A stretch of DNA of 64,000 nt from Allobosea sp. CRIB-10 (lineage in GTDB: Bacteria > Pseudomonadota > Alphaproteobacteria > Rhizobiales > Beijerinckiaceae): contig NZ_FOKP01000015.1 of the NCBI RefSeq assembly GCF_900112185.1, forward strand, positions 62,001-126,000. Reading direction: 5' to 3'. The notes under the pieces are model-generated. The model saw nothing but the letters and a program-made list of their open reading frames with translations, was not told the DNA's origin and did not search any database. Both the position numbers and the translations under genes were made by a program. Positions 25,609-33,541 of this stretch are shown here, in pieces. How positions within the stretch are numbered: the stretch's first letter is position 1; each line of letters opens with the position of its first letter.

Positions 25609-26571
25609 TCAGCCGTATAAGGCCGGCGGATCGGTCTCGTCGCCGAGCGTCGCGGTCCAGCTCTCGTCGATGACGAGGCCGCGCAGGATCTCCCAGGAGA
25701 GCTGGCCGATGGCGCGGGCGGCGGCGGTCATCGGCCGCTCGGTCGAATAGGCGAGGTAGACCTTGCGATAGAGCGAGGGCTGCTCGATCGGCCAGGTCTG
25801 GAAGATGCCGGCCTTCTCCTGCGCCCTGACCGCCATGCGCGGCAGGATGCCATAGCCGAGGCCGCGCTCGGCCAGGCGCTTGATCTGCGCATAGGATTCG
25901 ATCTCAACCGCGGCGTGGACGGTAGCGTTGATGCCGGCAGCGGCCTCGTCGATCTGGTCGCGCAGGCCATGGCCCGGCCCGGGCAGGATCAGGTCGAGCC
26001 CGGCGGCCTCGCCCAGCGTTACCGCCTGGCCGGGCGCCGTCTTCAGCGCCGTCAGAGCCGGCACGCCGAACAGGCAGAGCTCTTCCGTCAGCACATGGTG
26101 GATGCCGAGCCCTTTCGGGTCGGAGGTCGAATAGATCACCGCGAGATCGACCTCGCCCTTGCGCAGCCAGTCGAGCACGAAGCCGCTCATCGCCTCGGCG
26201 ATGCGGATGCGGACGTCCGGAAAGCGCTCCTGCGTCGCCTCGATCAGCGGCACGCTGAACTGCTCGCTGACGGTGCCGGGCAGGCCGATGCGGACCTCGC
26301 CGGCAGGCATCGCCTGTTCGCCGCGCACGCTGTCGCGCAGTTCGGCGAACTCGGCGAGAATGGTGCGGGCCTTGGCCAGCAGGCGCTCGCCGGCTTCCGT
26401 CGGCTGCACGCCGCGCGTGCCTCGGTGCAGCAGGGCGACGCCGAGCTCGTCCTCCATATGGCGCAGATGCTGGCTCAGGGCCGGCTGCGCCACCCGGAGC
26501 TTGAGTGCCGCCTTGGAGAACGAGCCCTGTTCGACGATGGCCGTGAAATAGCGCAACTGGCGCAGATCCAT
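25609..26571 (-). CDS. LysR family transcriptional regulator
   Basis: A 320-residue LysR protein. The N-terminal winged helix is LRQLRYFTAIVEQGSFSKAA followed by LRVAQPALSQHLRHMEDELG. The effector-binding domain follows (VRIGLPGTVSEQFSVPLIEA). It resembles the Nac/CynR-like group with VAQPALSQ in the recognition helix. I start it at MDLRQL, where the family begins, six codons into the open frame. It is divergent from the metallo-hydrolase gene with 208 bases between, so that gene is its likely target. Confidence 0.88.
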   Translation of the reverse strand: MDLRQLRYFTAIVEQGSFSKAALKLRVAQPALSQHLRHMEDELGVALLHRGTRGVQPTEAGERLLAKARTILAEFAELRDSVRGEQAMPAGEVRIGLPGTVSEQFSVPLIEATQERFPDVRIRIAEAMSGFVLDWLRKGEVDLAVIYSTSDPKGLGIHHVLTEELCLFGVPALTALKTAPGQAVTLGEAAGLDLILPGPGHGLRDQIDEAAAGINATVHAAVEIESYAQIKRLAERGLGYGILPRMAVRAQEKAGIFQTWPIEQPSLYRKVYLAYSTERPMTAAARAIGQLSWEILRGLVIDESWTATLGDETDPPALYG

Positions 26572-26629
26572 CGCCGCCCGATCCCCCAATGACCCTGTTT
26601 AGCCGCCGCCATGCGGGGCGGCAGCAGCT

Positions 26630-26653
26630 TTCGCTTATGCAGACTAGAGCGAA
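26630..26653. promoter_or_regulatory. Candidate LysR binding site between lysR and metallo-hydrolase genes
   Basis: TTCGCT (26630-26635) and AGCGAA (26648-26653) form an inverted repeat with twelve bases between, compatible with the loose T-N11-A layout of LysR sites. It lies in the divergent gap, 58 bases before the lysR start and 126 bases before the hydrolase start. Position is the main support. Confidence 0.3.
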
Positions 26654-26779
26654 GCCTTATTGGCCGTCCACTCCGCAGGCGTGCATCTTTCCCCTCCGGC
26701 AAGGCCTGACCGAACGCCAGGCCTCCCGCGCGAAGAAGACGGCGCCCGACGCCGCGCCCTTTTGTCCCGGAGGAACGCC

Positions 26780-27766
26780 ATGTCGAAGCTGCTCACCCCT
26801 TCCCTTGATCGCCGCGCTTTCCTCACCGGCGCGGCGGCGCTCGCCGCCGGCGCGGCCTTGCCTGGCGGCGCCGCCGCCAAGGCCCCGCTGGCGAACAGCC
26901 AGGTGCCATATTACTACCGCTTCGCGCTCGGACAGGCCGAGGTCACGGTCGTCTCAGACGGCCCGCTGCCGCTCGGCGATCCCGGCTCCAGCTTCCTCGG
27001 CCTGCCGAAGGAGCAGGTCTACGGCCTGCTCGAGGCCAATTTCCTCGCCAAGGACAATGTCGTGCTCGAGCAGAACATCCCGATCGTCAATTTCGGCGAC
27101 CGGCTGGTGATGTTCGACACCGGCATGGGCTTCTCCAAGGCTTTCGGCCCGACAACCGGCCGGCTGCTGAAAAGCATGCAGGAGGCCGGCATCGACCCGG
27201 CCTCGATCGACGCCATCGTCTGCAGCCACGCCCATATCGACCATACCGGCGGCATCTGTTCGGCCGAGGGCAAGCCGAACTTTCCCAATGCGCAGATCTA
27301 TATCAGCCAGGTCGATCATGATTACTGGCTTGACGACGCCCGGCTCGGCACGCCGTTCAAGGCCTTCGGCGAACATGCCCGCGCCAATCTCCGCCCGGTG
27401 CGCGACCGCGTCGTCTTCTTCAAGGATGGGCAGGAGTTCCTGCCGGGCATCACCGCGATCTCGGCGCCGGGCCACAGCCCCGGCCACACCATCTTCAACG
27501 TCTCCTCGGGCGGAAATTCCTTCGTCTTCCTAGGCGATCTCACCCACCACCCGATCCTGCTGACCGAGAATCCGCGCGTCGAATTCGCCTATGACTGGGA
27601 CCCGAAGATGTCGGTGCAGTCGCGGGTGAAGCTGCTGACCATGCTGGCCGAGCAGAAGACGCCAGTGATGTCCTATCATTTCGCCTGGCCGGGCTTCGGC
27701 AATCTCGCCAAGGCCGGCGATGGTTTCCGCTATTATCCCGCTGCGATGCAGATGCTGCGCGGCTGA
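26780..27766 (+). CDS. MBL-fold metallo-hydrolase, Tat-exported
   Basis: A 328-residue exported hydrolase. The leader DRRAFLTGAAALAAGAAL is a twin-arginine signal. The metal site is SHAHIDHTGGICSAEG (HxHxDH), with further ligands in ISAPGHSPGHTIFNV, VFLGDLTHHPIL and MSYHFAWPGFG. This layout is that of lactonase- or arylsulfatase-like MBL proteins of the glyoxalase II superfamily. The substrate is unknown. GGAGG lies six bases before the ATG. The likely regulator is the divergent LysR protein, and a strong hairpin closes the gene. Confidence 0.85.
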   Translation: MSKLLTPSLDRRAFLTGAAALAAGAALPGGAAAKAPLANSQVPYYYRFALGQAEVTVVSDGPLPLGDPGSSFLGLPKEQVYGLLEANFLAKDNVVLEQNIPIVNFGDRLVMFDTGMGFSKAFGPTTGRLLKSMQEAGIDPASIDAIVCSHAHIDHTGGICSAEGKPNFPNAQIYISQVDHDYWLDDARLGTPFKAFGEHARANLRPVRDRVVFFKDGQEFLPGITAISAPGHSPGHTIFNVSSGGNSFVFLGDLTHHPILLTENPRVEFAYDWDPKMSVQSRVKLLTMLAEQKTPVMSYHFAWPGFGNLAKAGDGFRYYPAAMQMLRG

Positions 27767-27798
27767 GCCGGTCCTCCCCAAGGCTCAGTCAGTGCGGC

Positions 27799-27838
27799 GG
27801 CCATGGGTGCCTGGGCGCGGCCCCAGGCACCCATGGCC
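27799..27838. terminator. Perfect 17-bp hairpin between convergent genes
   Basis: GGCCATGGGTGCCTGGG (27799-27815) pairs without mismatch with CCCAGGCACCCATGGCC (27822-27838) over a six-base loop. It lies between the hydrolase stop and the stop of the convergent fused dehydratase gene, so it can act on both messages. There is no T-tract. Its sequence is unlike the other repeats of the window. Confidence 0.6.
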
Positions 27839-27875
27839 ACAATCATCGTCAGACAATGGCCGGCGCTGCGGGGCG

Positions 27876-29771
27876 TCAATCCTCATGCAGCGGGCGCGGC
27901 ACCGTCACCGGCCGCGCCTCGCGCGCCTGTGCCGCCAGCCTGACCGGCGCATTGACCGCGCCGAAGCCGGCATAGCCGCCGCGCCGCTCGACGATCTCGA
28001 AGAAGAAGCGCTGGGCGAAGACGTGGGTGTAGACCTGCAGGAACTCGGCCTCGCCGTCGCGGTCATAGAGGATGTAGTGCTCGCGCAAACGGTCGAGGAA
28101 TTCCGGCTCCAGCCCGTAGCGGGCTTCGAGGTCGTCGTAATAGTTCTCGGGGATATCGAGGAAATCGAGCCCGGCGGCGCGCATCGCCGCCACCGCTGCG
28201 AAGATGTCAGGCGAGGTGAAGGCGATGTGCTGCACGCCCGAGCCGAAATGCTCGGAGACGAAGCGCGAGGACAGGGTCCGCGTCGCCTGCGAGCCGTTGA
28301 GAATGAGGCGCACCGAGCCATCGGCATTGACCAGCGGCCGGCTCTGCACCAGCCCGGCCGGGTCGGCGATGGCGAGCTGCGGAATGCGGTCGAGCGCGAA
28401 GAGCGAGGTGTAGAACAGCAGCCAGGACAGCATCTCGTCATAGTCCATCGACTGCGAGATGTGGTCTACTTCGGTGAGCAGGGCAGGAGCGTTTTTGTCT
28501 TCACCGGTGGCGATGAAATCGTCATGCCAGCTCTGGGCGCCGTCCGGGCGCGGTTCGGTGAAGTAGATCAGGCTGCCGCCGACGCCGCGGATCGCCGGGA
28601 TCTCCATCTCGCCCGGTCCGACCGATTGCTCGAAGGTCGTGTCCTTCAGCGCCCGGGCGCGGACCATCGTCGCCGCGACATCGGCGACGCGCAGCGCCAG
28701 CGCGCAGACGCCGGGGCCATGCATGATCGCATGCGACTGGGCAAAGCCGTCCTTCTCGGTGTTGACGATCAGGTTGATGCCGCCCTGGCTCCAGCGCGTC
28801 ACCGACTTGCTGCGATGCTCGCCGCTCTTGTGGAAGCCGAGCGCGCTGAACAGGCTTGCCAGCGCCTGCGCCGGCTCTTCGTCGAGCGCGAACTCGATGA
28901 ACTCGACACCGAGCAATGGCGCCCGGTCCGGCATCTCCGCCTTGGCCGGATCGTTCAGTCGCGCCGTCTGGTCGGCGAGCTGGATCAGCGAGCGCAAACC
29001 GTCGACCGCGACGCGCTTGGCCGAGCCGGCGCGGAACTGGTCGTTGAAGATCTCGAGCGAGAGCGGGCCGGAATAGCCGGTCGCCTCGACCGCCTTGAGG
29101 AAGTCGGCGACGGGCAGGTCGCCCTGGCCGGGGAAGTTGCGGAAATGCCGGCTCCAGCTCAGCACGTCCATGTCGAGCTGCGGCGCGTCGGCAAGCTGGA
29201 CCAGCTCGATCCGGTCGCCGGGGATCGAGGCGATCGGCTCCACCGGCGAGCGCCGCGCCAGCGTGTGGAAGGAATCGAGGATCAGCCCAATGCGCGTATG
29301 GTCCGCCCGTCGCACGATCTCCCAGGCGTCGCGATAGTCGTTGACGTGGCGGCCCCAGGCCAGCGCTTCGAAGCCGACACGCACATCGTATTTCGCCGCG
29401 AGGTCGCCGAGCTCGGCGAGGTCGTGGGCGGCGCGGTCGATACCCCCGAGCGATTGCGGCGAGACGTTCGAGCAGATCAGCATCAGCTCGGCACCGAGCT
29501 CGTTCATCAGCTCGAACTTGCGCCGCGCCCGCTCGAAGGTGCGCCCGCGCAGCGGCTCCGGCATGCCCTCGAAATCGCGGAAAGGCTGGAAGGCGACGAT
29601 GGCAAGGCCGAGATCGGCGATCATCTTGCCGACATCGCGCGGATTGCCGTCGAAGGTCAGGAAGTCGTTCTCGAAGACCTCGACGCCGTCGAAGCCGGCG
29701 GCGGCGATGGCGCGGAGCTTGTCGGCGAGGTCGCCGGAGAGCGAGACGGTGGCGATCGAGGTCGGGTTCAT
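27876..29771 (-). CDS. quiC: 3-dehydroshikimate dehydratase fused to an HPPD-like domain (QuiC1 type)
   Basis: A 631-residue two-domain protein that should convert 3-dehydroshikimate to protocatechuate. Residues 1-270 form a xylose-isomerase-like TIM barrel, with likely metal ligands Glu135 (VGFEALAWG), Asp166 (LILDSFHT), Gln192 (ELVQLADAP) and Glu240 (LSLEIFNDQ). From about residue 285 there are two VOC modules like 4-hydroxyphenylpyruvate dioxygenase, ending with FFFEIVERRGGYAGFGAVN, the HPPD C-terminal signature. In characterised QuiC1 enzymes the first domain does the dehydration. It is the last gene of the quinate/shikimate unit, after a family B palindrome. Confidence 0.85.
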   Translation of the reverse strand: MNPTSIATVSLSGDLADKLRAIAAAGFDGVEVFENDFLTFDGNPRDVGKMIADLGLAIVAFQPFRDFEGMPEPLRGRTFERARRKFELMNELGAELMLICSNVSPQSLGGIDRAAHDLAELGDLAAKYDVRVGFEALAWGRHVNDYRDAWEIVRRADHTRIGLILDSFHTLARRSPVEPIASIPGDRIELVQLADAPQLDMDVLSWSRHFRNFPGQGDLPVADFLKAVEATGYSGPLSLEIFNDQFRAGSAKRVAVDGLRSLIQLADQTARLNDPAKAEMPDRAPLLGVEFIEFALDEEPAQALASLFSALGFHKSGEHRSKSVTRWSQGGINLIVNTEKDGFAQSHAIMHGPGVCALALRVADVAATMVRARALKDTTFEQSVGPGEMEIPAIRGVGGSLIYFTEPRPDGAQSWHDDFIATGEDKNAPALLTEVDHISQSMDYDEMLSWLLFYTSLFALDRIPQLAIADPAGLVQSRPLVNADGSVRLILNGSQATRTLSSRFVSEHFGSGVQHIAFTSPDIFAAVAAMRAAGLDFLDIPENYYDDLEARYGLEPEFLDRLREHYILYDRDGEAEFLQVYTHVFAQRFFFEIVERRGGYAGFGAVNAPVRLAAQAREARPVTVPRPLHED

Positions 29772-29798
29772 TGATGTCCTCGGCTGACCTGAAACAAA

Positions 29799-29916
29799 GC
29801 CCTCATCCTGAGGAGCGATCCTGCAGGGAGCGCGTCTCGAAGGATGCTCCAGATGTCTCCCGAGCCTACTGGACCATCCTTCGAGACGCCGCTTCGCGGC
29901 TCCTCAGGATGAGGGC
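29799..29916. repeat. Palindromic intergenic element, family B copy 4
   Basis: GCCCTCATCCTGAGGAGC is answered by GCTCCTCAGGATGAGGGC. The central arm is GCGTCTCGAAGGATGCTCCAG with a GGACCATCCTTCGAGACGC partner that has one change. It lies inside the leftward quinate/shikimate unit, between the LivF-type gene and quiC. Confidence 0.82.
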
Positions 29917-29937
29917 TGAGGGGGCAAAAGCCGGTCA

Positions 29938-30675
29938 TCACGCCGCTTCCGTCATTGCGCCGCCGAGGAAGAGCTGGGCGACACGGGGATCGGCGAGAAT
30001 GGAGGCGGCCGGGCCCTGCATGCGGGTCTGGCCGAGCTCCAGCACCAGGCCCTCATCGGAGATTTCCAGCGCCGAGCGGGCGTTCTGCTCGATCATCAGG
30101 ATGGTGACGCCCTTGGCGCGCAGCTCCTTCAGGATGTCGAAGGTTTCCTGCACCAGCATCGGCGAAAGACCGATCGAGGGCTCGTCGATCAGCACCAGCT
30201 TGGGATCGAGCAGCAGGCCGCGCACGATCTCGAGCTGCTTCTGCTGGCCGCCGGAGAGGGTCGAGGCCTGAACGTTAGCCTTGGCCCTGAGCGACGGGAA
30301 GCGGTCGAGCGCCGCTTCGATCCGCTTGGGCATGTCGGTGATGTGGCTGCCGGCCGCGACCGCGCCGAGCTCGATATTGTGGCGCACTGAGAGCTCGGGG
30401 AAGATGTTGCGGCCCTGTGGTACATAGCAGATGCCGGCTTCGAGCAGCTTGCGCTGGTTCCAGTTGGTGATCTCCCGGCCTTCCAGCCGGATATGGCCCT
30501 CGCGCACCTTGAGCAGGCCGAAGATCGCCTTGAACACGGTCGACTTGCCGGCGCCGTTCGGGCCGATCACGGTGGTGATCGCGGCGCGCGGCACCTTGAA
30601 CGTGGTGCCGTTGAGGATGGTCATGGCGCCGTAGCCGCCGACCACGCCGTCGAGTTCGAGGATGGGTGTGGTCAT
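29938..30675 (-). CDS. LivF-type ABC ATPase (quinate/shikimate unit)
   Basis: A 245-residue ATPase. Walker A is in VIGPNGAGKSTVFKA, the Q-loop block is GICYVPQGRNIFPELSVRHN, the signature is LSGGQQKQLEIVRGLL, Walker B is LVLIDEPSIGLSP and the switch His position reads LMIEQNARSAL, where LivF proteins normally have Gln. It energises import with the LivG-type partner, 11 bases upstream. The gene order (dehydrogenase, binding protein, LivH, LivM, LivG, LivF, quiC) indicates uptake of a quiC-pathway substrate. Confidence 0.88.
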   Translation of the reverse strand: MTTPILELDGVVGGYGAMTILNGTTFKVPRAAITTVIGPNGAGKSTVFKAIFGLLKVREGHIRLEGREITNWNQRKLLEAGICYVPQGRNIFPELSVRHNIELGAVAAGSHITDMPKRIEAALDRFPSLRAKANVQASTLSGGQQKQLEIVRGLLLDPKLVLIDEPSIGLSPMLVQETFDILKELRAKGVTILMIEQNARSALEISDEGLVLELGQTRMQGPAASILADPRVAQLFLGGAMTEAA

Positions 30676-30686
30676 GGGATCGCTCC

Positions 30687-31430
30687 TCAATGGCCGAGAT
30701 AGGCTTCGATCACGGCCGGATTGGCGCGGACCTCGGCCGGGGTGCCCTCGGCCAGGACCTTGCCTTCGGCCAGCACGATGACGCGCGAGCACAGCGACAT
30801 CACGAAATCCATGTTGTGCTCGATCACCACGAAGGTTGCGCCCTGCTCGGCATTGATGGCGCGCAGGCGCTCCTTGAGATCGCCCAGCATGGTGAGATTC
30901 ACGCCGCCGGCCGGCTCGTCGAGCAGGACGAGGCGCGGCCCGGCCATGAAGGCCATGGCGGCGTCGAGCAGCTTCTGCTGGCCATAGGAGAGCCCGCCGG
31001 CCTTGGCGTCGGCAAGGTGGCCGAGCTTGAAGAAGCCGATCATCTGCTCGGCCTTGGCCGAGAGCCCGGCATCGCGCGGCCCGAAGAAGCGCGAGAGCAT
31101 GGTGCCCTCATGCTCCTGCCCGGCCAGGATCAGGTTCTCGCGCACCGAAAGCTCTGGGAAGACCTGCAGCAGCTGGAAGGTGCGGCTGACGCCGAGCCGG
31201 TTGAGCTCGGAGGGACGCATGTTCGTGACGTCGCGGCCGTCGAGCTTGACCGCGCCATCGGTCGGCTCGAGCTGGCCGAGGATGCAGTTGAACAGAGTCG
31301 ACTTGCCGCAACCATTCGGGCCGATGATGCCGAGGATCTCGCCTTCGTTGACCTTGAAGGAGACGCCGTTCACCGCCTTGATGCCGCCGAAGGCCTTGTG
31401 CAGGTTCAAGACTTCGAGGACCTGGTTCAT
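30687..31430 (-). CDS. LivG-type ABC ATPase (quinate/shikimate unit)
   Basis: A 247-residue ATPase with Walker A IIGPNGCGKSTLFN, signature LSYGQQKLLDAAMAFM (normal for LivG), Walker B LVLLDEPAGGVNL and switch His in FVVIEHNMDFV. Unlike the LivG of the first importer, its signature motif is intact. The start overlaps the LivM-type stop by four bases. Confidence 0.88.
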   Translation of the reverse strand: MNQVLEVLNLHKAFGGIKAVNGVSFKVNEGEILGIIGPNGCGKSTLFNCILGQLEPTDGAVKLDGRDVTNMRPSELNRLGVSRTFQLLQVFPELSVRENLILAGQEHEGTMLSRFFGPRDAGLSAKAEQMIGFFKLGHLADAKAGGLSYGQQKLLDAAMAFMAGPRLVLLDEPAGGVNLTMLGDLKERLRAINAEQGATFVVIEHNMDFVMSLCSRVIVLAEGKVLAEGTPAEVRANPAVIEAYLGH

Positions 31431-32440
31431 CGGGCGCCCCCCTTCTTGCCGGTGAGCTTCGCCCAGCCGCGTTCGAGCAGGCCGCTCATGCCCTGCGGGC
31501 AGGCGATCAGCAGCAGCATGACGATCGCCGCGAAGATGATCAGGTAGAGCGAGCCGGCAAAGCGCAGCCATTCCGGCAGCACGACACCGAGCAGAGCCCC
31601 GATGAACGGGCCGAGCAGGTAGCCGGCGCCGCCCGCGACCACCATCAGCAGCAGGAAGAAGCTCTGCGACAGCGAGAAGGGCGAGGGGTCGATGAACTCG
31701 ACCAGCGGCGCATAGAGCGCTCCGGAAAAGCCCGCATAGGCCGAGCCGATGGCGAAGGCGAGCAGCGTGTACATGCGGGTGTCGATGCCGAGGCTCGCGG
31801 CGCGGATCGGGTTCTCGCGCAGCGCCGTGAAGGCGCGGCCCCAGGGCGAGCGGATCATCCACCAGAGCACGACGGCGAGCAGGAAGGTGACCACGACGAC
31901 GAAGCGGTGGAAGGCCAGAGCGCCGTCGAGCTTGAGCCCGAAGAAGCTCGGCCGCGGGATGTTGGAGAGGCCGAAGACGCCGCCGGTCAGCCATTGCTCG
32001 TTGCGCAGGACGAGCCAGATCAGCGTCGAGAAGGCGAGAGTCACGAAGGCGAGATAGTGCGCCTTGACCCTGAGCGCCGGGAAGCCGAGCACGAGGCCGA
32101 CCGCGAAGGTGAGCAGGCCCGAGATCGCGAAGGAGGCGTACCAGTTGAGCCCGACCTTGCTGGTCAGCAGCGCCGTCGCATAGGCGCCGATGCCCATGAA
32201 GGCGGCCTGCGCCAGCGACTTCAGGCCGGCATAGCCGAGGGTCAGGTTGAGCCCCATCACGGCGACGCTCATCACCAGCCAGAGCGAGAGCACATAGGTG
32301 CCGTAGCGGCCCATGCCTGATGGTGCGAACCAGAGGATCACCGCGGCGGCGGTGAGCGTCAGCAGCGTGCCGTCGACGAAGCCGGGCAGGGGCAGGCGGC
32401 GTGCCGCCGGGGTGGCGCTGTGGGTGGCGGGCGCGGTCAT
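31427..32440 (-). CDS. LivM-type ABC permease (quinate/shikimate unit)
   Basis: A 337-residue permease with about nine helices. LNLTLGYAGLKSLAQAAFMG is the family's first conserved block, WGRAFTALRENPIRAASLGI the ATPase-contact loop, and VVAGGAGYLLGPFIGALLG the C-terminal block. The N-terminus has a short Ala/Pro-rich extension. The start overlaps the LivH-type stop by four bases and the stop overlaps the LivG-type start, so the genes are translationally coupled. Confidence 0.88.
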   Translation of the reverse strand: MTAPATHSATPAARRLPLPGFVDGTLLTLTAAAVILWFAPSGMGRYGTYVLSLWLVMSVAVMGLNLTLGYAGLKSLAQAAFMGIGAYATALLTSKVGLNWYASFAISGLLTFAVGLVLGFPALRVKAHYLAFVTLAFSTLIWLVLRNEQWLTGGVFGLSNIPRPSFFGLKLDGALAFHRFVVVVTFLLAVVLWWMIRSPWGRAFTALRENPIRAASLGIDTRMYTLLAFAIGSAYAGFSGALYAPLVEFIDPSPFSLSQSFFLLLMVVAGGAGYLLGPFIGALLGVVLPEWLRFAGSLYLIIFAAIVMLLLIACPQGMSGLLERGWAKLTGKKGGAR

Positions 32441-33315
32441 ACCCGGCGCTCCTCTTTGCGGCCCATCAGGCCTTCCGGCTTGACGAGGATGACGATGACC
32501 AGGAGCACGAGCGGCACGGCGAGCCGGTAGGAGGTCGAGATGTAGGCCGCGGCCATGCTGTCGACGATGCCGACGATCAGCCCGCCGACCAGGGCGCCGC
32601 GGACCTGGTTGAAGCCGCCGACGATCGCCGCGATGAAGGCGAACAGGCCGATCACCTCGCCATTGGAGAACTTCGCCAGGTAGATCGGCGAGATCAGCAC
32701 CGAGGCGACGACGGCGAGCGCCGCATTGATCACGAAGGTCAGCAGCACCATGCGCTCGACCGGTATGCCGAGGATGCGCGCCACCGTCGGGTTCTGCGCG
32801 GTCGCCTGCATCTGGCGCCCGAGCTTCGTCCCGCCGACGAACCATTGCAGCAGGCCGATGACGGCGAAGGCGACCGCGATGATCGCGACATGCTGCAGCG
32901 AGATCGCCGCGCCGAACACCGAGATCGTCTCGGTCGGCACGAAGGAGGGGAATTTCTGCGCCTCGGCCGAGAAGCCGTCCTTAGCACCTTCCTTCATGAT
33001 GATCGACAGCGCCATGGTGGCGATGGCGAGCGGCAGGACGCCGTGCCGGATCATCGGATCGACCACTGCGAGCTTGAAGCCGACGCCGAAGATCAGGATG
33101 AAGGCGGCGATGCCGATCAGCGCTCCCAGCCAGATCGGCGCGCCGAAGAGCTTGATCGCGAGCAGCACCAGCACCGCCGGCAGCATGACGAACTCGCCTT
33201 GGGCGAAGTTGATCGTCTGCGAGGTCTGCCAGACCAGGGTGAAGCCGATTGCGGCGAGGGCATAGATCGCGCCCGTGGCGATGCCGGCGATGAGATAGGC
33301 GAGGAATTCGGCCAT
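32437..33315 (-). CDS. LivH-type ABC permease (quinate/shikimate unit)
   Basis: A 292-residue permease. AYLIAGIATGAIYALAAIGF and FTLVWQTSQTINFAQGEFVM are the N-terminal family blocks, with TSQTINFAQGE where most relatives have NFAHGE. MQATAQNPTVARILGIPVER is the ATPase-contact loop, and FNQVRGALVGGLIVGIVDS lies near the end. It is separated from the upstream binding-protein gene by a 226-base gap filled by a long palindrome, so its expression may be lower than that of the binding protein. Confidence 0.88.
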   Translation of the reverse strand: MAEFLAYLIAGIATGAIYALAAIGFTLVWQTSQTINFAQGEFVMLPAVLVLLAIKLFGAPIWLGALIGIAAFILIFGVGFKLAVVDPMIRHGVLPLAIATMALSIIMKEGAKDGFSAEAQKFPSFVPTETISVFGAAISLQHVAIIAVAFAVIGLLQWFVGGTKLGRQMQATAQNPTVARILGIPVERMVLLTFVINAALAVVASVLISPIYLAKFSNGEVIGLFAFIAAIVGGFNQVRGALVGGLIVGIVDSMAAAYISTSYRLAVPLVLLVIVILVKPEGLMGRKEERRV

Positions 33316-33353
33316 GGCGGTGTCTCGCTCGTTTGGCGCGTCGAAAGCAGGTT

Positions 33354-33523
33354 CTTCCCTTCTCCCCTTGCGGGAGGAGGTGGCCTGAAGGGCCGGATGA
33401 GGGGTCGCTCAGGTCTATCCGGCGAACGCCATATCCGACGCGATGAAAGTTGCGAGCGTTGCGCGACCCCTCATCCGTCTCGGCTTCGCCGAGCCACCTT
33501 CTCCCGCAAGGGGAGAAGGGAAG
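33354..33523. repeat. Long inverted repeat (type D) between binding-protein and permease genes
   Basis: The left arm 33354-33408 (CTTCCCTTCTCCCCTTGCGG and onward to GGATGAGGGGTCGC) is complementary to the right arm 33463-33523 (GCGACCCCTCATCC to GGGGAGAAGGGAAG). Each arm also holds an internal hairpin, GGCCtgaaGGGCC and CTCGGcttcgCCGAG. About 54 bases lie between the arms. Similar GGGGAGAAGG palindromes are frequent in Hyphomicrobiales genomes from general knowledge. Confidence 0.8.
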
Positions 33524-33541
33524 GGTCGCGGCTCGCCGGCC

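Noticed and set aside
27720..29774. Open frame of 684 codons on the plus strand opposite quiC
   Set aside because: Antisense shadow. The minus-strand protein has both the metal-barrel and HPPD signatures.
33354..33523. Insertion sequence remnant, because of the long inverted repeat between importer genes
   Set aside because: There is no transposase fragment and no flanking target duplication that I can see. It fits a dispersed palindrome better.
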